A DNA stretch of 64,000 bases from Thermothielavioides terrestris NRRL 8126 (GCF_000226115.1 NC_016460.1:2046001-2110000); one strand, 5' to 3'. Counted from the first letter of the stretch, positions 45,301 to 57,849 are shown. The notes: generated by a model from the letters alone, not told the origin. Numbers and translations: made by a program.

Positions 45301-45636
45301 CATAGTCCTGGGAATCACAGTCAGGGCCCCACCAGCCGGCCGGGGAGTAGTAGCAGTGGCTTGGCTGTGGGATCGGCGTCGGCGCTGACACGGTCGACTA
45401 CGGAGGGCGGCAGCAAGTCAGATGAGAGTCCCGAGCGGAGGAGGACCGGGCGCGGCGGTGCGGGGCTGAGAGATAAGATCCAGGCGCTGGCGAACCGGCT
45501 GAAGGAGAGGGAGAACACGGTGGTGCTGGTTGGTGGCGGTGATGGCGCTGAGAAAGGGGCGGATGAGGGGGAGGAGGAGAACGTGGTGAGCAGGAAGTTG
45601 ACGAGCGCGAGCTCGAGTAGTCGGGCGAGAGGGTAA
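36355..45636 (+). CDS. FMP27: Bridge-like lipid transfer protein, FMP27/Hobbit (BLTP2) family
   Basis: One uninterrupted frame of 3,093 codons, the largest gene in the window. The N-terminus has a membrane anchor (about residues 5-30, TFIFGVLVLLYLSSFVLFAV), after which the chain is dominated by beta-rich repeats. Family signature blocks are visible: GFWDKIRLNFHSRIKVAW at about 1397 (the GFWDK block) and SSWPPWVPMEVMFDFQSDPF near 2178 (the WPPW block). A coiled coil lies near 1851-1915 (RLEQLNEQMETHKRTLGEIE). Proteins of this repeating beta-groove class form long hydrophobic channels at ER-plasma membrane contact sites and move phospholipids in bulk. The C-terminal 300 residues are low-complexity Ser/Gly/Pro sequence, ending in a basic coiled segment (DKIQALANRLKERENT). 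The assignment is strong; lipid cargo and contact site here are inferred. Confidence 0.95.
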   Translation: MALLNPTFIFGVLVLLYLSSFVLFAVIRIITGVSIQRVGYFSLRRLAYTPRDGVRIEIRGLGLNVHRPTFAQPTWLSVVVDELAVTVDAEEMERAKAKEAASEDGDSDSDVAERDSKPATPSTPRTPRPVRRDTGLDERSQTWKRLTRVKERIKRLHRSLNWLRMVDVVATNSTVSIAGVGSLQMGSFTVAVDTRRKMVDRARFFLPGRGERKRQSEQAEWIMTLRSMLFTTEGGEALEVLDIATLNIHGYLYEALDGLRDAAIALKLGRLHVPYDDVRKSIARYKKIRSQTDPGFAQAEPVDMVVDRVIQELHVPGSTNHDLMQTVSDWKELVSSVLRGIKEVQFAVSFIGLTKKIDRVKPAGSPMLLTASMKEVGIDLHRLDPKSAAHRMYFPSKDIAHEALAAALSISVALDDGHGKPERIMYIPMATTTAKTTLPSKTVELADEGTAEQRNANILFANSVVTSPSVDLDPRHLPLLLALLQRRPKPSRSQPQQRHMLISRLLPKANIKFSMHEPVVRIALPPVQKSTDPDDFDLIISSISSVSLDMESFHSTVEELHYSLAATMRVQTHNLYYQTSAGSRFDLLETETFELKVQLNASPDVHVVATGNLETFTLKMVREEIRDGVREIVRQLRLNVEPDKRAVSKTPKHANFLRALPAWLLHFQFQCSDCSIEVAGVDKEISEDSRGFAIQLDSWSADYRAQKLGGLERRPSRRRASSRGMMSPETTDLLKAVPTTPRKKYHHEGDGRRISLLARGFEVFMVESAEKWEFEPFVNIPKFEVALSTTSDHQGPVFHVYSHIRTLLVQYSLYRHYAVGVALSSLRRAFTRTSKTSTTEPMTPPMSPQRRVFGHLSPTMNNMSPDLSFGDAESWRSAPELVTVDFRATLIQVKADLPSDPPMMLRIYNMEAGRHRWSSPFLQAKLIRLFAEAPRMRQVWARVVGIKNLRLDYRESRHKSASGGLREERLFDVVTENIRLAVPHEMVVYKITDNFVNTFKSVLQLHHRFKTGTNEYILDKGPEGPKNVPKVSLRSKNVLFELEDGAFEWKLGVIYRAGLVEMMQRQAREDAFRIKVKKIHEEEAKRGLSKKLRARSAAPQGEPPTPGVSHVRSRSADRERRSGGEGHMRGRVPRYDPEGASQTISGNARVSIAEARHKLSLHNAKSWKRRIDQQYELARSAVKDMRSHFWGVDEIPDDLEDSEKILEVPQRPALMATLISDLQVVVDKPSFAMKDLPDFLHKVGKGMPRDMKYTLLVPMSLQVSMGEARVSLRDYPLPLLHVPATKSSQSARLPALAMTTDFVIAEEYRGAESTRTIRIPIVPPRNVDPIASNEGSFAIDVRRTVGPVKTFSDMTIDIHSANPTRITWGPSYQPAIQDMMMAIEAMTKPQLDPSEKVGFWDKIRLNFHSRIKVAWRGDGDVHLALKGSRDPYQVTGNGAGFLMCFRNDVRWNIHSVDDPKRFMSVDSGEYVLAIPDYSHQVRESRRQHGEDESIMSGSSYTSGAAFRKVVVKLSGKVQWLAGLVFERAIEQGNRSFEFKPHYEVVLKSPQHAKPQNGLPYDAFRGFRSQHIHLSVAVRAPVDREWSASVTEPSRSYNAVHLTPRFFTHFFAWWSLFSGPLSLPIRQGSLWPGREKNSKKFGRHLATIKYNLLLAPLFLSHIYKHKDAEDYSENAVSATGIKVRLDSFILDLHQRREEFNTKDRGRKTHAKTSGMKIHAGQLDLVSADIRAVSASIRGTTADSVRRNSLSTFITDQEGDGPDLSRFTIPDNDLTWIDMDDFVELDWILPTEPNPDTKILPLAFAPRITYFRQTDINGVIDGDPDRTSPFGQEPTHFCVMSQDDDPRRVQSQLIRRRLEQLNEQMETHKRTLGEIELRLVRGDAADADLRAELDALNQHTAVLSGKKAFLLGMLDEMAPHSPSASQDRESANSEESSGHSPSLDGSVPTPAAAEFASDFKNRFVVHNMQLKWNNTLRNIILRYIHQVGQRRGFMYYLSRPAVKFILDLVEEQAKSKNGKGGGVSTPGGAGGTPDANVADRTAEKDIEARIQRILQDSKKFTSCDNDDGAHPSMADLSSGIADEFTTQSSYHVHLIAPQIQLQSDKNKKHVLLSASKGMELKVVDVMDKSRMSDDVSGLVQRRFLVTMDSTQFFVTHQKWFSTQLVSMYSGNTYGTPSGSSWPPWVPMEVMFDFQSDPFGFKRVVQKTSAMLRYDKFNTLRLKYNEEVNTSEATGAAVPDATESRTDNLWVEFPQAHALCNSSQYYAIYVIVLDLLMYSEPLEKTRNERLEKIMLASDFSDLRGVPEMVIKLQERVRQLEEIKTHFQVHSRQLDEQGWKDREVLEGDLAACEDELFFMMKAITSSQKKFDNSTSTALLKWSIMAKEIVWQLIRDNNEPLVELQLKDVEYDRIDNSDGSHINLIQVGRILGLNLLPDAIYPTMVAPYVDRDRGAFDPATQPMIRVYWNMLEAIAGIPVMDHFEVTLFPLKIQLEREIGKKLFEYIFPGTDGGEGSNGKNDSPFMLKQSAPGEDEDEADEEDTTEPVRLGTAYKDKDDAPFATRAGSLELRLRPTLTSDPDEASVKQKALSIHSGEGTSFRLFRSGTGFKSLNKKQSHDSLRVSTPLPGVGRSSTGFSSKDGASISSDSKKSSRFTLRHRSTEPEKAKHSDDLSKMMDRASNYMTFAYIKLPSVVLCLSYKGKGDRNLEDVHDFVFRLPTIEYRNKTWSNLDLALALKSRVIKALISHTGAIIGNKFSKHRPNTAQQSKLRELATNSVLLGTPTATLTPTSASVDSREASGDDSSSINSYAYTYGAANPSASSPAVAAATAPPIDFSRSPPRSIRRSQTSIPLPSSATSRSSSVASSARSHRSGRLALGNHVSVQAQGHGPVPLSAGGGGGGGAAVPGFVVAPPTPLSVTPPGPPDGQGLGRSSSSRSSGGGGNSKSGGGGGGLGALLRPASAGSWSRPFGNNSSGGGTAAGGGGGSHSPGNHSQGPTSRPGSSSSGLAVGSASALTRSTTEGGSKSDESPERRRTGRGGAGLRDKIQALANRLKERENTVVLVGGGDGAEKGADEGEEENVVSRKLTSASSSSRARG

Positions 45637-46176
45637 TGGGCTTGGGCTCATACACCATGGTGGTGGATGGTGATGTAAATAATTGTTTTTCTTTTTACAC
45701 GTGTTGTTGGTGGTTTGGGAGAGGCGAAATACCTTATATTAGAGGGAGTGGGAGGCGGCGAGCTGCTTTTATGGTCTTGCATTGTTCAGGCGCATTGGTG
45801 GTTTTTTTTGATTCTAGTCTTACCTAGGAAATGGCGCTCTGCTTCAGTTGGCTAGCAATAGATGCCGGCGGTATTTTGACTTTGATTTTGCATCTGCCCA
45901 AGCACCTTGCCTACTGTGACGAGAGAACGACACTGCGTGAGTGAGCGTGGGGCATGAGTGCTTGGACAGGCACCTTGACGGCAGCTGTGTTCTTATCTTA
46001 TCGCAGCTCCTCTTCAGCAACCACCCACTGCAGGGCGCCCCTCCATCCGTTCCAGGCAACCTCTCAACCACCTGGACCCCAACACTCCGACTTGTGACAG
46101 TTTGCTCCGATCGTCACCCGGTTCTCACAACTGCTTCAACTTGCAGAGAGAGAGAGAGGGAGAACTGGCAATCAAC
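45637..46176. other. Intergenic region between FMP27 and CSN5
   Basis: 3' flank and promoter between two genes on the same strand. No gene recognised. A purine (GA) run lies just before the CSN5 start. Confidence 0.5.
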
Positions 46177-47489
46177 ATGGGTAATTTACAGTCTCTTCTG
46201 CTCGTTCATTATTCGGTTGTAATTCTTGGAAATCGGCGGCTGACCAAACACCTCCTCCCATCCTTCCATCCACCGCAGAGCTCCCTCTGACCGACAAACT
46301 GGTCGACCGCAAGCGCGATGCCCTCTTCGACTCTGCCCGCCAATGCGCCGACCCCACACGGCCCTGGCTCTCGGACCCGCGCTACTTCACGACGGTGCGC
46401 ATCTCGCCCATCGCCCTCATCAAGATGGTCATGCACGCCCGCTCCGGCGGCTCGCTCGAAGTCATGGGCATCATGCAGGGCTATGTGGACGGTCCCGCCC
46501 TGGTCGTGACGGACGCCTTCCGCCTGCCCGTCGAGGGCACCGAGACGCGCGTCAACGCCCAGAGCGACGCCGACGAGTACCTCGTGCAGTACCTGTCCCT
46601 CTGCCGCGACGAGTCCCGCCAGGAGAACGTCATCGGCTGGTACCACTCGCACCCGGGCTACGGCTGCTGGCTGTCCGGCATCGACGTCGCCACCCAGCAG
46701 CTGCAGCAGCTGCAGGGCCCCATGGTCGCCGTCGTCATCGACCCGGACCGTACCATCTCCGCCAACAAGGTCGACATCGGCGCCTTCCGCACCTACCCGG
46801 AGGGCTACGTGGCCCCGGCGGCCAACCCCAACAATGACAACAACCCCGCCAACACCACCTCTTCTTCCTCCTCCCCACTCTTGACCGCGCCCTCGATCTC
46901 GACCGCCGCGACCACCACCGGCGGCGGTGGCGGCGGGCAATCGGTGCCGCTGACCAAGGCCGACGACTTCGGCGCGCACGCGAGCAAGTACTACGCGCTC
47001 GAGGTCGAGCACTACCGCGGCACGCTCGACGCCAAGCTGCTCGAGCTGCTGTGGAGCAAGTACTGGGTGGCGACGCTGGCGCAGAACCCGCTGCTGACGA
47101 ACCGCGACTACGCGAGCAGCCAGATGTGCGACGTCGCGCAGCGCGTGCTCGGCGCCGCGGCCAGCGTGACGCGGTCTGGGCGCGGCGCCGCTGCGGCCGC
47201 TGCGTATGGGTTCGGGCCCGCGGGGGCGGATATTAGCGCCGCTGGGAGCGGCAGCGGCAGTGGCGGCAGTGGTGGTGGTGGTGGTAGTGGTGGGGCTGGT
47301 GGTACTGCGGGTGGTGTTGGAGGAGGAGGGAAGGGGTTGGGTGCGGGCAAGACGGCGAGGGATAGGGCGATCGACAAGATCGTGCAGGACATGGAGCAGA
47401 TCGCGGCCAAGGAGAGGGCCGGGCTGGTCGCGGCCGAGGTCAAGGCGCAGTTATTCAGCAGTAGCAGTAGTACGAGCGCGGGTGCGTGA
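46177..47489 (+). CDS. csn5: COP9 signalosome subunit 5 (JAMM deneddylase)
   Basis: Model: exon 1 46177-46180 (ATGG) and exon 2 46279-47489, giving 404 aa and starting [18 protein letters not shown]. The 98-nt intron (GTAATT..CCGCAG) is required because the conserved sequence continues upstream of the first Met in the long frame. The MPN+ domain holds the zinc-protease motif: Glu62 (SLEVMG), His124 and His126 in [14 protein letters not shown], and Asp137. These are the metal-binding residues that cleave NEDD8 from cullins. [20 protein letters not shown] matches the family. A Ser/Thr/Gly-rich insertion (about 188-220) splits the region before [20 protein letters not shown], and a Gly/Ala-rich stretch lies near 305-350. 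CSN5 is the catalytic subunit of the signalosome, which controls cullin-RING ligases and fungal development. The donor is weak, so the exact start is less certain than the gene. Confidence 0.9.
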
Positions 47490-47770
47490 TGAACGAAGGT
47501 GGTAATTGAGGGGGGGGTTGCGGGGGACGAGAACGCTGGGAAGGAGTCAAGGGATTCCGGGTTCATGGTGCCGTTCGGTAGAGGGCGCAAAGGGCCGGCG
47601 CGCGAAAAACCTGGGTGGTTTGGTATTGCATGAACATCCGTCGCGTCACATCAAGATCTCTATCTGCACTTATCATACACTTCCAACCGGGCGTCTATCC
47701 TTCTGTTTGTACATGGTTTGTCCAGCTTGGGGAGATGTAGAAAGACAATGAATGGTGGTATGTTCCAAAG

Positions 47771-50970
<3,200 letters not shown>

Positions 50971-52446
50971 ATGGACGGCAGCCCGGGCAGCAGCGCTGGC
51001 GAGGACGTCGATCTCTACGGTACGCCACCGCAGGCGGCATTCCCGCTTATCCGCACACGCCGCAGCGCCGACTCCCCATACTGACTGACCTTTGCTTCGT
51101 GATCTTCAGCTCTCCTCGGCGTCAGCAAGTCGGCCAGTCCCAACGATATCAAGAAGGCGTATCGAAAAGTACGTCTTGTCTCCTGAGAGCCCCAGATGCG
51201 ATGCTAACCCCCGCGACCAGCTGGCGCTGCAACACCATCCCGACAAGGTTCCCGAAGAAATCCGAGCCGAGTCCGAGACCAAGTTCAAGGCGATCACGCA
51301 AGCCTACGAGATCCTCCGTGATGAGGAGAAGCGCCGCCTCTATGACACGCACGGCATGGCCGCATTCGACCCTTCGCGCGGCGGGCCCGCAGGCGAGGGC
51401 GTCGATCTCAATGACATACTATCGCAGATGTTCGGCATGAGCATGGGTGGCATGCCCGGCGGTGGGCCACGCCGCCCGAGGCGTAGTCCCGACGAGGAAC
51501 AGCCATACAAGGTCACCTTGGAGGAGCTCTACAAGGGCAAGACGGTTAAGTTCGCCGCCGCGAAGCAGGTCGTCTGCCCTCAGTGCCAAGGCTCCGGCGC
51601 CAAGGAGAAAGTCAAGCCCAACAAGTGCGACCGTTGCCGTGGCATCGGCCGCCAGGAGGCCTTCCGGCAGATTGGTCCCGGCCTTGTCCGCAAGGAGGTC
51701 ATCCCGTGCGACCACTGCCAGGGATCCGGCATGTACTACAAGGAGAAGGACCGCTGCAAGAAGTGCAAGGGAAAGCGGACCGTCCAGGAGACCAAGGCGC
51801 TGGAGCTCTACATCCCCCGCGGCTCCATGCAGGGCGAGCGGATTGTGCTGGAGGGCGAGGCCGACCAGCTGCCCGACATGACCCCCGGCGACCTGATCTT
51901 CCATCTGGTCGAAGAGCCCCACGAGCGCTTCACCCGCATCGGCCACGATCTCTCTGCCGACCTGCACGTCACCCTTGCCGAGGCCCTGTGCGGCTTCTCA
52001 CGCGTGGTGCTGAAGCACCTCGATGGCAGGGGCATCCACATCGATCACCCCCGCGGCAAGATCCTCCGGCCCGGCGACGTCCTGAAGGTCCCGTCGGAGG
52101 GCATGCCCATGAAGAGAGGGGAGTTGAAGGGAGATCTTTATCTGATCGTCAAGGTCGACTTCCCCGAGGACGGCTGGCTGTCCAAGGACAGCGACTTCGA
52201 CGCTCTCCAGAAGCTTCTCCCCCCTCCCGCTGCGCCCATTCAAGCCGACGAGGTGGATGAGGTGCAGTACGAGGAGAACGCAGACATCGAGAAGGTGCGT
52301 TTTCCACCAGTGTTCTTCGCCATCGTGGGAGAAAGCAAAGCTAACATACTCGGCAGATGGGTGCTCACCAGGGCGACCCGCGGTACGGCGGGGAGTGGGA
52401 GGACGAGGACGAGGATGAGGGCGGCCCGCAGTGCGCCACGCAGTAA
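50971..52446 (+). CDS. xdj1: Class I J-domain co-chaperone, XDJ1 type
   Basis: Four exons: 50971-51019, 51110-51168, 51221-52294, 52357-52446, giving 423 aa. The J domain (about 14-75) carries HPD at residues 42-44. A Gly/Pro/Met-rich linker follows, then the zinc-finger domain with four CxxCxGxx modules (CPQCQGSG from residue 155, CDRCRGIG, CDHCQGSG, CKKCKGKR). The C-terminal substrate-binding domains have GDLIFHLVEEPHERF and GDVLKVPSEGMPM. The last four residues, CATQ, form a CaaX box that would be farnesylated, tethering the protein to membranes. Class I J-proteins deliver clients to Hsp70 and stimulate its ATPase. The sequence resembles yeast Xdj1 (KFKAITQAYEIL, IGPGLV, DFPEDGWLSKDSDF) more than Ydj1, although both have CaaX ends. 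Introns carry CTAAC branch sites before the acceptors. Confidence 0.9.
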
Positions 52447-53189
52447 GACGGGACACGCTTCGTTAGTCTATTCGCAGTGACATTTTTCATTTCCCTAAAG
52501 GGAATCTACCATGACGAACGGGAAGCACGCGGGCATGTCCATAGGGTTGAAGGAGGCAGGACGCAGGATGGTCTCGGCTCTGAGCCTCCTCTCACTGCCA
52601 TCCTGGACAAGGGAGGGCCAAGCTGGGCAGCAGCCTCCCCACCGCCCCTCGCGTCTACATAGGAAGCGGCCACGGCCGCTGGAATAAGCCGGGTGCCACC
52701 TTGATCGGAGCCGGTGGCGTCCTCGCCATTAGCCGCAGTTGGGCACGCCGCCTGGGGGTTAGGGCCGTAAGGGGCTTCTTTTGCCAGTTCAGAGGACCTC
52801 GAGATTGGGGACGGCGAGAATCCCAGTGGCGGGTGCCTTGAGTTTCTCGCTTACACATTATCGCGCTCAAATAGACTTAGGCGTGATTCCATGATTTTGA
52901 TGATGACACTTGTGGCCTTGGCCTTGAATGCTCCGTTCACTTGCGATGCTCGTCCATTCTGTCCCGGACTGTCATGTGGTGTTATCGATAACCGACGGGC
53001 TGCCCCACGTTACGCTTTCAACAGAGCCCATGGGCAAATGGCTTTTGCGCACAGACCATCAATCTTAACAATTTTCGCACAGCCCTAAGCCCACCACCAC
53101 CTCCGCTAATTTCTGGAAACTTTTTGCAAGGTAGGTCCGGATCTTGACGCCGCCAAATTCGACCATCACCCGACAACAAATCCGTCAAG
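52447..53189. other. Intergenic region between XDJ1 and the eL32 gene
   Basis: No gene supported. It contains the promoter and the start of the 5' leader of the ribosomal protein gene. Confidence 0.45.
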
Positions 53190-53262
53190 GTAAAGTCCCG
53201 TCGTCGTGCTGCCAGTTCTGTGCTGTTTCCAATTTGGATCCCTATTCTAACTCGTCGCGCAG
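53190..53262 (+). other. Probable 5'-UTR intron of the eL32 gene
   Basis: A donor AAG|GTAAAG at 53190 pairs with a TTCTAACTCGTCGCGCAG acceptor that ends directly before the start ATG at 53263. The length (73 nt) and the CTAAC branch site are typical. Leader introns are common in fungal ribosomal protein genes, so this placement is plausible, but transcript data would be needed. Confidence 0.55.
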
Positions 53263-54073
53263 ATGGTTGCCGCCAAGAAGCACATCCCGATCGTGAAGAA
53301 GCGTATGTCGTTCGATCTTTGATCTTCCCACCGATCTGATTCCCCCGACGGCCCTACCCAAGCCCCTCCGCGCGATTGGAGTTGGGATACCGGCTTCCGA
53401 GTTGGCGATGCATTTTTGTTGAAACCCAGAATGTTGACGAGCGCGTCGTTGTGCAGGCACGAAGCGCTTCATGCGCCACCAGAGCGACCGGTTCAAGTGC
53501 TTGGACTCGGCATGGCGCAAGCCCAAGGGTATTGACAACCGGGTTCGGAGACGGTTCAAGGGCAACCTGGCTATGCCCTCGGTACGTCATTATCCTTCGT
53601 TTTGGTCGCACTTTTGGAGGAGGAGGTAGTTCCGGCAACGGAGACGGGGACGACGACGGGATTATGAATTTTCGCGAGACACTCGGCGTGGGAAGACAAG
53701 CACACCGGCTAACGTGTCGACCGCGGTTTCGGTTTCTAGATCGGCTATGGCTCCAACAAGAAGACCCGCCACATGATGCCGTCCGGCCACAAGGCCTTCC
53801 TCGTCAGCAACGTCAAGGATGTCGAGCTCCTTCTCATGCACAACAAGACCTACGCCGCTGAGTACGTGACCTTCCTGTCCGGGCCTGAACCCACAGCAAC
53901 ACCGACTACGTGGAGAAGCAGGCGGCGCCATTGGGGGACTGCGGGACTAACACCGTATCCGCAGGATCGCTCACAACGTCTCCTCGAGGAAGCGCATCGA
54001 CATCATCGCGAGGGCGAAGCAATTAGGCGTCAAGGTTACCAATGCGAAAGCGAAGGTCACGACGGAGGTGTAA
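53263..54073 (+). CDS. rpl32: 60S ribosomal protein eL32
   Basis: Four coding exons: 53263-53302, 53457-53581, 53740-53861, 53965-54073, giving 131 aa, the standard eL32 length. The start [20 protein letters not shown] and the blocks [60 protein letters not shown] and [20 protein letters not shown] are those of the family. All three coding introns (154, 158 and 103 nt) have GTATGT or GTACGT donors and keep frame. Introns are longer than in neighbouring genes, and a further leader intron seems to precede the ATG, both usual for highly expressed ribosomal protein genes. eL32 is a structural protein of the large cytoplasmic subunit. Confidence 0.96.
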
Positions 54074-55083
54074 ACGGCAGGCGACAATCATGGGGCAAAT
54101 TCTTTTCTGCGTTTTGGAGCATCTCAGGCGGTCTCAGGGAACGGTCTGCTATTTGTTTGCGATTGCCTAGCACCCAATCGAGCTAGTGAATGCAATCGCA
54201 CGCCTCCTTCGTCACGGACCGATGGGAAGCTGCTGAGTTAGGCTTATGCGGTTTTCCCTGCGGGCGTTGGAAGGGAGATGTACGCGGGACTGAGCTGAAA
54301 TGAGTCAACGAGTCACACGGGGGCATGGCACCGGCTCACGACGACCAAGCGACATGGTTAGCATTGGACTGCTGGAAAATACTTCCGATTTGTCCAGCGA
54401 CAAGGCATCAATTCATTCTCAATAAGCTGGAATCCAAAGCGCTGCCGAAAAGTTCAAACAGTACCCCCTCCCCAGTTCCCTTCCCAGTTCCCTCCCCAGT
54501 TCCCTTCCCGGCCAAATCAATTCTTGATCTCATCTACCCAGCTCTCTCTGAACCCTTTATGCTTGCGTTCAAGCGTGGAGACACACGGGTCCGGCTCTCT
54601 AACGCCCCCTCTCTTCTCTCCTTCTCTACGAGCCTGAAATCCGAATGGATACAACTCTTCGCTGCCAAGTTGGGAAAGTAGCACAAGCCGGTGTTTGAAG
54701 GTGTCCGTCTACGACTGGCAGTGCAACTCAAGGGGTCCCGGGTACACAAGTACTGTGACTCGACAAACTTACCCTTCATTTCCTGTTGTCGTTCATAGGC
54801 CATCACATACCTCAGGGTGAATGAAGTTTATGATCAAGCAAGCGTGTCTACCATGCTCGAGTGTTTCTGCTCCGGGTGCTTGCGACCGAGCCGGGCTCTC
54901 GAAACAAGATGCCCCCTAGTGCAATCATCTTTCTGGTGAGCACTTCCGTTTGTGACAGCACAGCTCACTGTCTAAGGACACCGACATATGGGGACAGAGA
55001 TTGCTCAGCATCCATGCGTCAGTGTGACACCGATATATGATATCTACAGGTCTACAACAAGCCCGTACATACCTACCTCCACC
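54074..55083. other. Convergent intergenic region between eL32 and kynureninase
   Basis: No gene supported. A small CCCAGTTCCCTTC-type direct repeat lies at about 54469-54510. Confidence 0.45.
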
Positions 55084-56765
55084 TCACGCCCTAGCCTGCC
55101 GCGCCACAGCCAACGCCTCGGCAAACGCCTCGACAAACGCAACGCAGTCCTCGAAGCGATTGTACAGCGGCGCCGGCGCCACGCGGATGACGTCCGGCTT
55201 GCGCTCGTCGACGATCACCGCCCGCCGCTCCAGCTCGCGCATGACCGTCTCCAGCAGGCCCTCGGCGAGCTTCAGGCTCAGCTGCGCGCCGCGCTGCTGC
55301 GGATCGCTCGGCGTGATGATGCGGAACAGCGCCCGCTCCTCGGCCGCCATGCTGCCGCCGCTCAGCAGCAGCAGCAGCTCCTCCAGGAACCCGGTCAGCC
55401 GCACCGACTTCTCCCGCAGCCGCCCGACGCCGCCCGCCAGCGCGAACACCTCGAGCGACGCCCCCAGGCTGGTCATGTCCAGGATGCTCGGGTTGCTCAG
55501 CTGGAAGCCGGCGGCGCCGCGGACGGGGCGGAACCCGGGGGTGGTCGCCATGGCGAAGCGCGTCCGCTTGTCGTTGGCCCACCACCCGGCCAGCCGGTTC
55601 GTGTAGGCGTAGTGGCCGCCGCCTTCCTCCTCCTCCTCCTCGGGCCGGTGGTGCCGGTTGCCGTCATCGGCGGCGGCGGCGGTGGCCGGGTCGGCGCGCG
55701 GCTGTTGTCCGACGACCGCGTCGCCGTGGCGCGCGTGCACGAACAGCCCGCCGATGCAGCCCGGCCCGCCGTTGAGGTACTTGTAGCTGCACCAGGCGGC
55801 CGCGTCGACGTCCCAGTCGTGCAGCGCCAGCGGCACGTTGCCGACGGCGTGCGCGAGGTCGAAGATCACGAAGATGCCGTGCTTGTGCGCGTGCGCGGTG
55901 ATGGTCGGGATGTCGAGCAGCTGGCCGGTGTAGTACTGGATCCCCGGGAGGAGGAGGAGGGCGGTGGTGGGGCCGTGGGTGGAGATGGCGGACAGGATCT
56001 CGGCGGTCGTGAAGACGTTGTCTTCTGGCGAGGTTGGCGAGGTGAGCGTGATCATGGAGGTGGCCGGGTCGAGGCCGTGGTGGCGGAGTTGGGTTTCGAC
56101 GGCGAACTGGAAATGGGTGTGTTAGCAGCCTGCGTTGTTTGGTCGGAAAAGGGGGCGGGGTAGGGGACAGGTGGCTCACATGGTCGCTGGGAAACGCCTT
56201 GCTCTCGAGGATGATCTTGTGCCTACCGCGGATGTCCGGGCGGTAGAAGGCAGACATGAGCAGGTGTAGGTTGGCCGTCAGGGTCTGCATGACGGCCACC
56301 TCGGACTGGGAGGCGCCCACGACCGGAGCGATGAGCTGGGCGGCCCGGTCGTCGGCGTCGAGCCAGGTCGGGAGAGGCGAGTCCTCGAGCGGTTTGAAGT
56401 GCCCCTGCACTCCCTGGGTGGCCCAGGTCGCGAGATACTGCTGGATGCGGGTTTGGGTCCGCTTGGGCTGGAGGCCCAGCGAGTTCCCGCACAGGTAGAT
56501 GCACTCGGCTGTGGCATCATCACCAGACTCGCGTTCTGTGGACGCTGGGTTGCACGAGGAGTTGCGATTAGCTCATGCATCCCGAATTGCAGACTTGTCC
56601 AGAACGTGCAACTGACACACCTGGCGGGGAATCGGGTAAGCGGGTGCTCGCTATCTGCGCCTTGGTTGGGATGTTGAACTCGCTGCGCGTAAACGCGAGC
56701 GGATCATCCCGGTCCAACACCCGAGCTCTTTCTCTCGCGTCAGCGAGGAAGGTTGTCGAGCTCAT
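55084..56765 (-). CDS. BNA5: Kynureninase (L-kynurenine hydrolase)
   Basis: Three exons: 56765-56621, 56544-56180, 56106-55084, giving 510 aa. Introns (76 and 73 nt) have GCTAATC and GCTAAC branch sites and keep phase. The N-terminus [20 protein letters not shown] and [20 protein letters not shown] match the family. [20 protein letters not shown] and [20 protein letters not shown] contain the cofactor-binding Asp (about 253) and the Schiff-base Lys (about 279) for pyridoxal phosphate. Kynureninase splits kynurenine or 3-hydroxykynurenine into anthranilate or 3-hydroxyanthranilate plus alanine, in de novo NAD synthesis from tryptophan. An Ala-rich and acidic insertion of about 30 residues (with EEEEEE) sits between FVHARHG and [12 protein letters not shown]; it is probably a surface loop. 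A TTT-TCC-AG acceptor precedes exon 3. Confidence 0.94.
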
Positions 56766-57399
56766 TGTTGTTTGGTACACACTTGGGGGCTAAGGGGGTG
56801 TTGGCGGGGCAGCGGCTGGGAGCCTGATGCCTCAGCAATTGGCATGTATGTCAGGTAGTGTACAGATTGAGCAGCCCGAATCCAATTATTTCGTACCTGA
56901 CAGTGTTGCTTCCATAACATGCAAGTAAATCGAACTGCTACCGTTGAATCATCCGCGGGGTTGTTCACCCGAGAGAATCCACCCCACCAAAGCCCACCTT
57001 CGGCTTTGCGCCCGCTGCCAAGAGCCGGAGCGGCAAGCAGCGGAAGAGCCCACGGTGGAGCCTGGGCTCCGATGCTTCGCCCCTTTTCCTCCGCCAGCCG
57101 CGCTTTGCGGTTGGTTGCTGCACAGTACACTAGGTACCTCGATACCTAGAGGGAGTAATGCCCCTATTTTTTGGGAGGGTTGTCTGCACAGTCAAGATGT
57201 GACGGGGACCCTCATCCAACTCTTGAAGAGTATGTACGGCTGTGAAATAAGAGTCGCCGGGAGGGTCAACGCCAACAGCACGAGCAATCACCAGCGCAAT
57301 CCGATTCGCGCAGCTACTCTCGGTGACACGCTATAGCGAGCTGTAAGGTGTGGATGCAATGGTGGGATCGTAGTAGAGCATCGGAATACAAAGAGAGTA
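56766..57399. other. Kynureninase upstream region and transition into AT-rich DNA
   Basis: Normal GC-rich sequence up to roughly 57350. No gene recognised, although two overlapping plus-strand frames of 76 and 130 codons exist and lack recognisable motifs. Composition changes sharply just after this. Confidence 0.45.
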
Positions 57400-57530
57400 C
57401 GTTGTTCTAGTATAAAGGAAAGCTAAGGACTGAACAGAGCGTGGTATATATATATCTAGGAGTGGGGAAACCATAGCTAGTGCGTTATACCAAGCTCTAA
57501 ACCCCTTACCCCTAACGTGATATACCCCCT

Positions 57531-57572
57531 AGTTGTTCAACAGAGCGCCTAAGTGTATATAGTTGAACAACT
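57531..57572. repeat. Short inverted repeat (11-bp arms)
   Basis: AGTTGTTCAAC at 57531-57541 and GTTGAACAACT at 57562-57572 are perfect inverted arms separated by 20 nt, near the left edge of the AT-rich block. It could be a transposon terminus or a chance hairpin. Confidence 0.5.
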
Positions 57573-57849
57573 ATAAAAACTAAAATATAGGAAATCCTTA
57601 TAAATAGTAGGATATATAGAAGTAGGTTGTATAAGGCTATAAAAATTCTAAAACGTAGTCTTAACCAATTAGAGCGTTTAAATCTAGGGGGAGGTATAAA
57701 TTCCTATTTATAGGAGCTTAAGCTTCCTTCTTCCTATATCTATCCTCTTATTTATATATATAGTAGCTACTACTACTATCACTATTCCTAGCTCCCCAAA
57801 GTATATAAGACCACTATACCTTTATATTTCGATATCTTCTTAGACGAAT

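Noticed and set aside
54988..56163. Plus-strand open frame of 391 codons
   Set aside because: Antisense to the kynureninase gene, whose pyridoxal-phosphate motifs are unambiguous.
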